Assembly (NCBI GenBank): GCA_035286745.1
Contig: DATECU010000308.1
Span: 1 to 12,395, forward strand
DNA: 12,395 nucleotides
Direction of reading: 5' to 3'
From: DATECU01 sp035286745
GTDB taxonomy: Bacteria; Acidobacteriota; Vicinamibacteria; Fen-336
The notes under the pieces were generated by a model. The model was not told the DNA's origin and did not search any database. It was given only the letters and a program-made list of their open reading frames with translations. Position numbers and translations under genes: made by a program. The stretch's first letter is position 1, and the number at the start of each line of letters is the position of its first letter. Below, piece by piece: positions 1 to 6,539 of the stretch.

Positions 1-212
1 GCGGTGATGGCGGCCCGTCTGGGATTCATCGAAGAGCTCCTCGCGGCGAACGGCCACCGGCTCAAGGCCGTACGGCCCGCCAAAAAGAAGCCGCTATTAT
101 ACGCAGCGTCGGAGGACGCCGCGTTCCGTGCCCGGGGCCCCTGGCTACACCCACGATCAAGCCGCCGCCTCTGGTACGATGGGCGTTCTGCGCCCGCCGG
201 TCGGGCCACGCC
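1..212. other. Window-edge region upstream of the ABC operon
   Basis: No gene can be called firmly here. On the minus strand an ATG at 29-27 has a good Shine-Dalgarno match (GAGGAG, complement of 37-42, 7 nt spacing) and a TATAAT (complement of 96-101) further upstream. A divergent gene may therefore begin here and leave the window after nine codons (MNPRRAAIT). On the plus strand a frame open from the window edge to a TGA at 214-216 overlaps the next ATG. Its codons look coding-like up to about 95 and lose GC bias afterwards, so the tail is doubtful. A TACGAT at 175-180 could be a -10 box for the operon, but I see no convincing -35. I cannot choose between the strands. Confidence 0.35.
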
Positions 213-1472
213 ATGAAGCTGCTACTCGCTCTAGCCCTGCGCAACCTGTTCCGGCACACCAGGCGGACGCTCTTGACCGCTTCGGCGCTGGTCCTCGGCA
301 TCGGGATCATGATCCTGGGCCGGGCCTGGACGGCGGCCATGGAGCAGGCGGTGGTGGTCCCGGCGAAACGCGCCACCCTGGGCCAGCTTCAAGTGTTCGC
401 CAAGGACGCCGCGACCGACGAGGGCGGCTCGGTCTCCTTCATCGCACCGCAGAACAACTACCGGCTGCTCCAGAACCCGCGGGCCCTGATCGCGCGCATC
501 CTCGAGGCCGAGCCGCGTCTTCTGGCCGGGCTCTCCCGCCTGATGATCGGGGCCATCCTCTCCTCCGGGGACAGAAGCCTCGAGGGCATCCTGATCGGCA
601 TCGACCCCGCGGCGCGGGCCAGCGTCTATCCCGCTATCGAGCTCCGCGAGGGCCGCCACTTCGAGCCAGGGGAGAAGGCGGTGCTGGTGAATCGCGGCCT
701 CGCCAAACGGTTGGGCGTCAAGGTGGGGGACACCTTGGTGGCGCTCGGCAACACCGCCGACGGCCGGCTCACTGCCGTGCGGCTGCCGGTGGTCGGGGTC
801 TGGGTGGTCAAGGGCCTGGAGGCCTACGAGTGGGGGGCCTGCTACACCAGCCTGCCGGCGGTTGAGGAGTTGCTCGACGTGGAGGATGCTGCCGGTGTGG
901 TGGTGCTGCGCCAGCGCGACGACGATGCGCCTGCGGCCCCTATCGCAGCCTCCCTGAACGCCCTCTTCGCCCGTGAGGGCATTGCCGCCGAGGCCTACAC
1001 CTGGGAGGAGATGGGCGGGCCCTTCATCGGCGGCGTGGTGCTCACCCGTTTCGTGGCCTCGGTCACCGACCTGATCATGATGGCGATCATCGCCGCCGGC
1101 GTGCTCAACACCGCCTTGATGGCGATCTTCGAGCGCACCCGGGAGATCGGCACCCTGCGCGCGGTGGGGGCTCGGCGGAGCCGCATCCTGGGCCTCTTCC
1201 TGTTGGAGGCGCTGCTGCTGGGTCTGGCTGGTGCGTTAGGCGGGGCCGGCTTGGGGGCGGCCGCCGTCGCCTTCTTCCACCGGCACGGAATCCCCGCCTT
1301 CAGCGAGGCCCAGCGCTACTCCTACGGCGGCGACTATCTGTTTCCGGTCCTGAGCGGCACCGACCTCTTGGCGGTCCCGGGGCTGATGGTCGGGGTCTGC
1401 CTGCTGGCAGCATTGGGACCCGCGCTGCTGGCCTCTCGACTGCGCCCCGCCGAGGCACTGCGTTATGTGTAA
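213..1472 (+). CDS. ABC transporter permease, FtsX/MacB (LolC/E-like) family
   Basis: 419 aa inner-membrane permease of the four-helix FtsX/MacB/Lol type. These proteins do not form a normal channel; ATP-driven movements are transmitted to a periplasmic domain, for example to pull lipoproteins from the inner membrane. TM1 lies at about residues 18-38, a periplasmic domain at about 45-280, and three helices at about 285-305, 325-355 and 384-408. The signature cytoplasmic loop ERTREIGTLRAVGARR follows TM2 (residues 307-322). Length and topology are normal for the family. The ATG start gives a typical N-terminus (MKLLLALALRNLFRH), although no strong Shine-Dalgarno precedes it. The next permease begins 3 nt downstream, so the two probably pair as a heterodimer like LolC/LolE. 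Cargo is unknown; MacB-like export is the alternative. Confidence 0.9.
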   Translation: MKLLLALALRNLFRHTRRTLLTASALVLGIGIMILGRAWTAAMEQAVVVPAKRATLGQLQVFAKDAATDEGGSVSFIAPQNNYRLLQNPRALIARILEAEPRLLAGLSRLMIGAILSSGDRSLEGILIGIDPAARASVYPAIELREGRHFEPGEKAVLVNRGLAKRLGVKVGDTLVALGNTADGRLTAVRLPVVGVWVVKGLEAYEWGACYTSLPAVEELLDVEDAAGVVVLRQRDDDAPAAPIAASLNALFAREGIAAEAYTWEEMGGPFIGGVVLTRFVASVTDLIMMAIIAAGVLNTALMAIFERTREIGTLRAVGARRSRILGLFLLEALLLGLAGALGGAGLGAAAVAFFHRHGIPAFSEAQRYSYGGDYLFPVLSGTDLLAVPGLMVGVCLLAALGPALLASRLRPAEALRYV

Positions 1473-1475
1473 CCG

Positions 1476-2756
1476 ATGCCGACCCTGACCTCGATGGCCG
1501 TGCGCAACCTGCTCCGAGCCCGGCGCCGCAGCCTGCTCTCCGGAGGCACCATGGCCCTGGGGACCGCCGCCCTGGTCCTGGGCAACGGCCTGGCGGACGG
1601 CATCGCCCGCCAACTCACCGCCAACTTGGTGGCGGTGCAGACCGGCCACCTCCAGGTGGTGGCCCGCCCCGGGGATTTCGAGCCCCAGAACAGCCCCTTC
1701 GACGCCTACAGCCCCCTGCGCCTACCGGGTGCCCAGGCCCTGGCTCGTCGGCTCGAGGCTCTGCCGGGCGTGGTGCGGACGGCGGCGCTGCTCTACGGGC
1801 GGGGCACCGCCATGGCCGGGGGCCGCTCCAGCATGGCCTCGATCATCGGCATCGAGCCGGAGCGCGAGCCGGAGTTGCGCGCGGCCCACCACCTCCAGGC
1901 GGGGACCTTCCTGTCGGCGACGGGAAGGGCGGGGGGCGAGCCGGAGGTGTTCCTGGCCTCGCCGCTGGCGCAGAAGCTCCGGGTGGGGGTGGGTGACGCC
2001 GTGTCTTTCGTAGTGCAGACCCCGGAAGGCGCTGTCAACTCGCTGGACGGCGTGGTGGTTGGGGTCTTCCAGAAGGGTGCGCCCTGGTACGACCACGCCC
2101 TGTACCTGAGCCTCGGACCCGCCCAGGATCTCTTCGCTTGGCCAGGCGACGCCACCTCGATCAAGATCACCATCGAGGGAGGCGGCCAGGCGGCGGCCAG
2201 GCAAGCGCGCCCGTCGATCCAGGCCTTGGTTAGGCAGACGCCGCTTCCGGGTTTGGACCCAGACCAGCGGGTGCTGGTGGAGACCTTTCCCGAGGCCGGC
2301 CGTTTCGCCTTCTCGATCATGGAGGCCAACCGGGGCGCCCTGCTGGTCCTCTCCTCCTTCCTGCTGGCGGCGGCGGCGGTCGGTATCGTGAACTCCATGC
2401 TGATGAGCGTCCACGAGCGGACCCGGGAGATCGGGACCATTCGAGCCCTGGGCATGCGGCGCAGTGCGGTGGTCCGCCTCTTCGTCCTGGAGGGCCTGGT
2501 CCTGGGCACCGCGGCGGCCGGGCTGGGGATTCTGGCCGGCGGCGCCGCGGTCTTGCACTACGCGGCTTACGGCATCCCCATGAACAACACCAGCCTCACC
2601 TGGATGGCCGGCGGCGACCGGTTGTTCACGGTGCTGACCGGAGCCAGCCTGGCCCGGACCGCCGCCACCATCGTGGCGCTCTCCATCCTGGCCGCCGTCT
2701 ACCCGGCCTGGGTCGCCAGCCGGCTGGAACCGCGGGAGGCGCTGCACCATGTCTAA
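1476..2756 (+). CDS. ABC transporter permease, FtsX/MacB (LolC/E-like) family, second subunit
   Basis: 426 aa paralogue of the preceding gene with the same plan. TM1 is at about 20-40, a large periplasmic domain spans about 45-285, and helices lie at about 287-310, 333-362 and 390-414. The FtsX loop HERTREIGTIRALGMRRS occupies residues 313-330. The two permeases share the N-terminal pattern 'AxRNLxRxxRRxLL' and C-terminal 'ASRLxPxEALxxV' but diverge in between, which fits a heterodimer rather than a recent duplication. It starts 3 nt after the upstream stop. Its last 8 nt overlap the ATG of the LolA-like gene, so translation is probably coupled. Function as in Lol/MacB systems is inferred from the family; the substrate is not evident. 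Confidence 0.9.
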   Translation: MPTLTSMAVRNLLRARRRSLLSGGTMALGTAALVLGNGLADGIARQLTANLVAVQTGHLQVVARPGDFEPQNSPFDAYSPLRLPGAQALARRLEALPGVVRTAALLYGRGTAMAGGRSSMASIIGIEPEREPELRAAHHLQAGTFLSATGRAGGEPEVFLASPLAQKLRVGVGDAVSFVVQTPEGAVNSLDGVVVGVFQKGAPWYDHALYLSLGPAQDLFAWPGDATSIKITIEGGGQAAARQARPSIQALVRQTPLPGLDPDQRVLVETFPEAGRFAFSIMEANRGALLVLSSFLLAAAAVGIVNSMLMSVHERTREIGTIRALGMRRSAVVRLFVLEGLVLGTAAAGLGILAGGAAVLHYAAYGIPMNNTSLTWMAGGDRLFTVLTGASLARTAATIVALSILAAVYPAWVASRLEPREALHHV

Positions 2757-3465
2757 CCTGCTGGCCTGCCTGCTGCTGGCGATGGCTCCCGATGCCGCCG
2801 CCATCGTCAAGAGAGCCGACCGCGCCGTGTTGGGCGAGACGACCACCTACACCGTGCGCATGACGGTGCAGCGTCCCGGGAAACGGGACCGGGTGGTGGA
2901 GATGAGGGGTTTCAAGAAGGGCGACGAGCAGGGTCTGGTGCGCTACACGACGCCTCCCAAGGAACGGGGGACTGCCTACCTGCGCTCGGGAGAGAACACC
3001 TGGCTCTACCTCCCTTCGGCAGCCAAGGTGGTGCGGGTGGGGGCCAAGCAGAACTTCGGCGGGGGCGACTTCAGCAACGGCGACATCTTCCGCCTCTCCT
3101 TGATCAAGGACTACGATCCCACGCTTCTGGGCGAGGAGGCCATGAGCGGAGAGGCCTGCTTCAAGCTGGAGCTTCGGGCCAAGAACCGCTCGGTGGCCTA
3201 CGATCGGGTCCTCTACTGGGTGCGCACGGACGGCAGCTTCTTCCCGGTCCGCGCCGAGTACTACACCATCTCCGGCAAGAGACTGAAGTGGCTGAGCCTG
3301 GGCGAAGTGGGCAAGCTGGGGGGCCGACTCCGGCCCACCGTCCTCGCCATGGAGAACGCTCTTGAGGCGGGAGCCAAGACCGAGCTGCGCTTTCTCGCCA
3401 TTGAGGACGAAGCCAAGCTGGACGACCGTTTATTCACGCCCAGCGCGCTGGAGAAGGGGGAGTGA
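2749..3465 (+). CDS. Outer-membrane lipoprotein-sorting (LolA-like) periplasmic protein
   Basis: 238 aa protein resembling the 'outer membrane lipoprotein-sorting protein' group (LolA_like fold, incomplete beta-barrel binding acyl chains). Visible signatures are 'RYTTPPKERGTAYL' (65-78), 'TWLYLPSAAKVVRV' (84-97), the conserved 'GGGDFSNGDI' (104-113) and 'LYWVRTDG' (155-162). The N-terminus MSNLLACLLLAMAPDAAA is a short hydrophobic stretch without basic residues, so it is a weak but possible signal peptide; Cys7 lies in LLAC, yet the segment before it is too short for a normal lipobox. GGGAGG at 2734-2739 supports the ATG. The gene overlaps the permease by 8 nt and the next gene by 4 nt. It probably carries a lipid or lipoprotein released by the permeases. 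The family also occurs next to MMPL/RND transporters. Confidence 0.8.
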   Translation: MSNLLACLLLAMAPDAAAIVKRADRAVLGETTTYTVRMTVQRPGKRDRVVEMRGFKKGDEQGLVRYTTPPKERGTAYLRSGENTWLYLPSAAKVVRVGAKQNFGGGDFSNGDIFRLSLIKDYDPTLLGEEAMSGEACFKLELRAKNRSVAYDRVLYWVRTDGSFFPVRAEYYTISGKRLKWLSLGEVGKLGGRLRPTVLAMENALEAGAKTELRFLAIEDEAKLDDRLFTPSALEKGE

Positions 3466-4679
3466 GACGAGCCCTCCTGGGCGTTGGCCTGCTGGCTCTG
3501 GCCTGGGCGCCGGCGGGGGCGGGGCAGCCCGAGATCGAGTTGGGTTTCGAGAACTTGCTCTATCGGACCGCCCGCACGCGCCTCAATCGCGACAACCTGC
3601 TGGGGCTGGATCCCAGCGAGGACCTGCTGCGGGGAGGCCTCGGCGTCAAGCAGACCTGGGGTTCGGCTCGGCTGGTGGCCAAGGGATATCTGGAGCGACG
3701 AATCGGCAGCCAAGACCGGACCGAGGCCACGCTGCGCCAGGCCTATCTCCAGTATTCGTTCGGCGATGGCCTGACCCTGCGCGCGGGCAAACAGCGCATC
3801 GCCTGGGGCTCCGGTTTCGCCTGGAACCCCACGAACCGGTTGGAGCCGGCCAAGAACCCGCTGAACACCGGACTGGAGCAAGCGGGCTCTTGGGCGGTCC
3901 GGATGGACGTGGTTCCGGCGTCCTGGGTCGGCCTGATTTTGGTGGCGGCCCGGGACCAGGCTGCCGCCGCCGACCTCCCGCTGGAGACGCAGGGACGGGT
4001 CCGCCGCATCGGCGCGGCAAGGGCGCGCTTCCTGGTGTGGAATACCGACCTGGCCCTGGTTCTCTCGGGGGGCGCCGGGGGGCGCAGCCTGGTCGGCCTC
4101 GATCTGGGCCGCAGCTTGGGGGGATCGGTGTCGGTCCACCTCGAGGGCGCCACCTACCGGGGCGCCGAGCTCGTTCCAGCCCGGGCGGATCGGCGTTTCT
4201 TTCGCCTGGCGGCCGGACTCCTCTACCTGAGGGGCGAGAGCCAGTCGCTCTCCCTCGAGTACTTCTGGAACAGCGAAGGCTACGACGGGCAGGCGATGGC
4301 CGCCTACCGTAGAAACCTCGACGACACCTACGCCGCCGCCCAGGATCCGCGCCTTCCGCCTCCGGCCCGCCAGGCGGCCCTGGATGCCTACCGAGTCGCC
4401 GCCGCGCTTCCCTTCTCGGGCGGCCTGGGCCTGAGACGCCACTACCTTCACGGTTCCTGGACCCGCAGCAGCCGCGACTCCCGATGGACGGGGGCGGCCC
4501 GGGCGGTGGTCGGCCTCGCCGACGGCGGCCTGGCTTTCACCCCGGGCCTCGGCTTCGCTCCCCGAGGCGACCTCACGCTGCAGCTCGACGCCCTGGTACT
4601 CCTGGGGCCACAAGACAGTGAGTTTCGCCTGGCGCCCATCCGCAGCGGCCTGCAAACCCGCATCAGGCTGCTGTTCTGA
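3462..4679 (+). CDS. Outer-membrane beta-barrel protein (porin-like)
   Basis: 405 aa protein with a clear signal peptide (MRRALLGVGLLALAWAPAGA, cleavage near 20/21). Alternating hydrophobic/polar strands follow, and the C-terminus ends in Phe (RIRLLF), as outer-membrane barrels do. The segment LRAGKQRIAWGSGFAWNPTN (106-125) resembles the conserved strand region of DUF1302/alginate-export-like barrels; I do not recognise a closer family. The GTG start overlaps the upstream stop by 4 nt (GTGA), with GGAG at 3450-3453; this start also gives the intact signal peptide. Its place directly after a LolA-like gene suggests it is the outer-membrane partner of the same transport route. Whether it is a channel, a receptor for the carrier, or the cargo itself cannot be told. 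Confidence 0.75.
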   Translation: MRRALLGVGLLALAWAPAGAGQPEIELGFENLLYRTARTRLNRDNLLGLDPSEDLLRGGLGVKQTWGSARLVAKGYLERRIGSQDRTEATLRQAYLQYSFGDGLTLRAGKQRIAWGSGFAWNPTNRLEPAKNPLNTGLEQAGSWAVRMDVVPASWVGLILVAARDQAAAADLPLETQGRVRRIGAARARFLVWNTDLALVLSGGAGGRSLVGLDLGRSLGGSVSVHLEGATYRGAELVPARADRRFFRLAAGLLYLRGESQSLSLEYFWNSEGYDGQAMAAYRRNLDDTYAAAQDPRLPPPARQAALDAYRVAAALPFSGGLGLRRHYLHGSWTRSSRDSRWTGAARAVVGLADGGLAFTPGLGFAPRGDLTLQLDALVLLGPQDSEFRLAPIRSGLQTRIRLLF

Positions 4680-4892
4680 AGGTGAACCAAAGCCCGATGG
4701 ACACGGAGACGATCATGAAGGACCCGGGTCACCGCGTCGTCCCCGGCCCGCGCTGGCATCGAGGTGCCGCTCCGCGCTCCGACGCTCGGCCATTGTCAGT
4801 TGACTTCGATTCGGGCCTCGCGAGTCGCGCGTCGGACACCTCGATGCTCATCCCGCAGGTCGATCGCTGTCCCCTGCACTGCGACTTCCGCT

Positions 4893-4924
4893 CTTCGTGT
4901 CCTTGGTGTCTTGGTGGTGAATCC
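4893..4924. repeat. Degenerate 9-nt-period 'cttcgtgtc/cttggtgtc' repeat
   Basis: Adjacent units CTTCGTGTC (4893-4901) and CTTGGTGTC (4902-4910) are followed by TTGGTGGTGAATCC (4911-4924). The reverse complement reads gattcaccaccaag..., translating as FTTKTPRTR. From general knowledge, this 'ttcaccacgaaggacacgaag' type of degenerate repeat is scattered in intergenic DNA of many phyla and often sits beside or inside the start of GxxExxY-family genes. No such gene is visible here. Its function is unknown. The identity of the repeat rests on recall, not on a search. Confidence 0.6.
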
Positions 4925-4969
4925 GTGCGGTGCGACCTTGGCCGCGCTAGGTCCTTGGGGTTGCGGTTT

Positions 4970-4975
4970 GGAGGT
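4970..4975 (+). promoter_or_regulatory. Shine-Dalgarno deciding the ATPase start
   Basis: GGAGGT lies 6 nt before GTG 4982. It selects this GTG over the in-frame upstream GTG at 4682, which would add 100 residues of non-ABC sequence. Confidence 0.8.
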
Positions 4976-4981
4976 GCGGTT

Positions 4982-5659
4982 GTGAGCGCGGTTCGCGTCC
5001 AGGACGTCACCAAGGACTACGAGTTGGGTCGCACCAGGGTGCAGGCTCTGCGGGGGGTGAGCCTCAGCGTTGAGCCCGGCGAGTTCATGGCGGTGGCCGG
5101 CCCCTCCGGCTCCGGCAAGTCCACGCTGCTCAACTTGATGGGGTGCCTGGACCACCCCAGCCAGGGCCGGGTTCTGATCGGGGAGCAGGACGTGGCAAGG
5201 TTAGACGACAACGCCCTCTCCGACCTCAGGGCCCGCCGCATCGGCTTCATCTTCCAGACCTTCAACCTGATCCCGGTGCTCTCGGCCCTGGAGAACGTCG
5301 AGTTCCCCCTGCTCTTGCGCGGGGGCAACCACGGTGGACGGGCCCGTGCCCAAAGGGCGCTCGAGGAGGTGGGCTTGGACGGCTTCGCCCACCACCGGCC
5401 CGACGAGCTTTCCGGCGGGCAGCGACAGCGGGTGGCGGTGGCCCGGGCCCTGGTCACCGATCCGGTGATCGTGCTGGCCGACGAGCCCACCGCCAACCTC
5501 GACTCCGCCACCGGCGAAGCCATCATCTCGCTGATGCTGGAGATCAACCGGCGGGACGGCACCACCTTCATCTTCTCTACCCACGACCCCAAGGTGATGG
5601 TGCACGCCCATCGCGTGCTGCACCTGGCGGATGGCCTGATCCAGAAGGAGACCGAATGA
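4982..5659 (+). CDS. ABC transporter ATP-binding protein, LolD/MacB family
   Basis: 225 aa nucleotide-binding subunit with all motifs: Walker A GPSGSGKST (40-48), Q-loop FQTFNLIPVLSALENV (91-106), signature LSGGQRQRVAVARAL (143-157), Walker B VIVLADEPTANLD (162-174) and switch His201. 'FNLIPxLSALENVEFPL' and 'DEPTANLDSATGEAI' are typical of the LolD/MacB/FtsE branch, which powers FtsX-type permeases. It very probably energises the two permeases at 213-2756. The start is GTG 4982, supported by GGAGGT and by the canonical length. The gene follows the 302-bp spacer, so its expression may be partly independent of the permease genes. Its stop overlaps the thioesterase ATG (ATGA). Confidence 0.93.
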   Translation: MSAVRVQDVTKDYELGRTRVQALRGVSLSVEPGEFMAVAGPSGSGKSTLLNLMGCLDHPSQGRVLIGEQDVARLDDNALSDLRARRIGFIFQTFNLIPVLSALENVEFPLLLRGGNHGGRARAQRALEEVGLDGFAHHRPDELSGGQRQRVAVARALVTDPVIVLADEPTANLDSATGEAIISLMLEINRRDGTTFIFSTHDPKVMVHAHRVLHLADGLIQKETE

Positions 5660-6093
5660 CCACCAAGCCGATGGAGCTGCTCAAGGCCATGGAGGACTTC
5701 TCGCCCTTCAATCGCCTGCTGGGAATCAAGGGCGAGTGGATCGAGCCGGGCCGGGCGGTGATGGTCTTGGCGGTGCGCGAGGATTTCGTGGGCGATCCGC
5801 GCCGGCCCGCCCTGCACGGGGGTGTCGTTTCGTCCCTGATCGACACCGTGGGCGGGGCGGCGGCCTGGTCGGCCTTGCCTGAGAGCGACTCGGTCTCCAC
5901 CGTCGACCTGCGCATCGACTACTTGGAGCCGGCGGGTCTCGACGCACCGCTTCGAGCCGAGGCGGAGCTGATTCGCAAGGGCAACCGGGTTTGTCACGTC
6001 CGCGTCAGCGTGACCCAGTCGGGGACGCTGGTAGCCGAGGGCCGAGGCGTCTACAACATCCACCGCAAGCGCCGCGAGGAGGACCCGGCGTGA
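5656..6093 (+). CDS. PaaI-like hotdog-fold thioesterase
   Basis: 145 aa, the usual length for the PaaI/4HBT acyl-CoA thioesterase family. The motif PALHGGVVSSLIDTVGG (51-67) holds the HGG loop (54-56) and the expected acidic residue Asp63. The strand TVDLRIDYLEPA (82-93) is also typical of the hotdog core. It would hydrolyse an acyl- or aryl-CoA thioester in the cytoplasm; the substrate cannot be predicted. AAGGAG at 5645-5650, 5 nt before ATG 5656, fixes the start, and the ATGA overlap couples it to the ATPase gene. A longer in-frame reading from 5143 lies inside the ATPase gene and is an artefact. Its position beside a lipid-type ABC system may reflect shared acyl metabolism, which is inference. 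Confidence 0.88.
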   Translation: MTTKPMELLKAMEDFSPFNRLLGIKGEWIEPGRAVMVLAVREDFVGDPRRPALHGGVVSSLIDTVGGAAAWSALPESDSVSTVDLRIDYLEPAGLDAPLRAEAELIRKGNRVCHVRVSVTQSGTLVAEGRGVYNIHRKRREEDPA

Positions 6094-6539
6094 GCCGAGT
6101 GACGCTGCCGCTGGCGGCGGGCGAAGCCGCCAAGCCGCGTCTGACCTGCGTGACCTGCGCTCGCTGCTGCAGCTATGTGGCGGTGGCCATCAATGCCCCC
6201 ACCACGCCCCACCTGGCCACCGACATCGTTTGGCACCTGTACCACCCGCAGGTGGTGGTGTATCGAGACGGCACCGGTCAGTGGTCGGTGCTCTTCGAGA
6301 GCCGGTGCCGCTACTTGGGGGAGGATCTTCACTGCGCGATCTATGCCGAACGGCCCCACATCTGTCGGAACTTCGACGCCAACACCTGCGAGGCCAACTC
6401 GCCTCACGGCGGGCTGATCTTCACCCGGCCCGAGGAGTTCCTGGCCTACCTGAAGAAGCGGCGACCCAAGCTCCACGCCCGCATTGCCAAGAAGCACCTG
6501 CCCCCCTGGCTCCTGGAGACGGCGGAATCCGACACCTAA
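6090..6539 (+). CDS. YkgJ-family cysteine-cluster protein (putative Zn/Fe-binding)
   Basis: 149 aa protein with the YkgJ/CxxCxxCC pattern. CVTCARCC (20-27) is followed by Cys73, Cys82 (CRYLGEDLHCAIYAERPHIC), Cys92 and Cys100. 'LHCAIYAERPHICRNF' matches the usual 'CxIYxxRPxxCRxF' block. The family is thought to bind a metal ion or Fe-S cluster; its biochemical role is poorly known. GAGGAGG at 6076-6082 lies 7 nt before GTG 6090, and the GTGA overlap of 4 nt couples it to the thioesterase. It is the last gene of the plus-strand run. Its TAA abuts the stop of the convergent PPK2 gene with no base between. Confidence 0.88.
   Translation: MSRVTLPLAAGEAAKPRLTCVTCARCCSYVAVAINAPTTPHLATDIVWHLYHPQVVVYRDGTGQWSVLFESRCRYLGEDLHCAIYAERPHICRNFDANTCEANSPHGGLIFTRPEEFLAYLKKRRPKLHARIAKKHLPPWLLETAESDT

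Larger units (their letters stand above)
4680..4981. other. 302-bp non-coding spacer inside the operon
   Basis: This is the only long gap in an otherwise overlapping gene run. An open frame continuous with the ATPase crosses it (from GTG 4682), but the predicted residues do not resemble an ABC N-terminus and codon bias decays, especially after about 4880. The second half has lower GC and contains the repeat listed at 4893-4924. Around 4800-4840 there is a CGCGAGTCGCG-like low-complexity stretch. I see no clear terminator hairpin with a T-run after the beta-barrel gene, and no RNA gene. It may hold a separate promoter for the ATPase gene, but no box stands out. Confidence 0.6.

Noticed and set aside
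1722..2846. Minus-strand 374-aa open frame opposite the second permease
   Set aside because: No recognisable domain; it is the antisense shadow of a clear FtsX-type permease.
3261..4655. Long minus-strand open frame opposite the LolA-like and barrel genes
   Set aside because: It is Gln/Gly/Arg-rich low-complexity translation typical of antisense frames in GC-rich genes, with a better-supported gene on the plus strand.
4682..4981. N-terminal extension of the ABC ATPase from GTG 4682
   Set aside because: The added 100 residues do not resemble an ABC protein, include the non-coding repeat, and an excellent Shine-Dalgarno precedes GTG 4982.
4796..4985. A GxxExxY gene or remnant associated with the repeat
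   Set aside because: Neither strand encodes the family core; only the FTTKTPRTR-like repeat translation is present.
5143..5655. Upstream extension of the thioesterase frame
   Set aside because: It lies inside the ATPase gene out of frame; AAGGAG and ATG 5656 give the normal 145-aa length.
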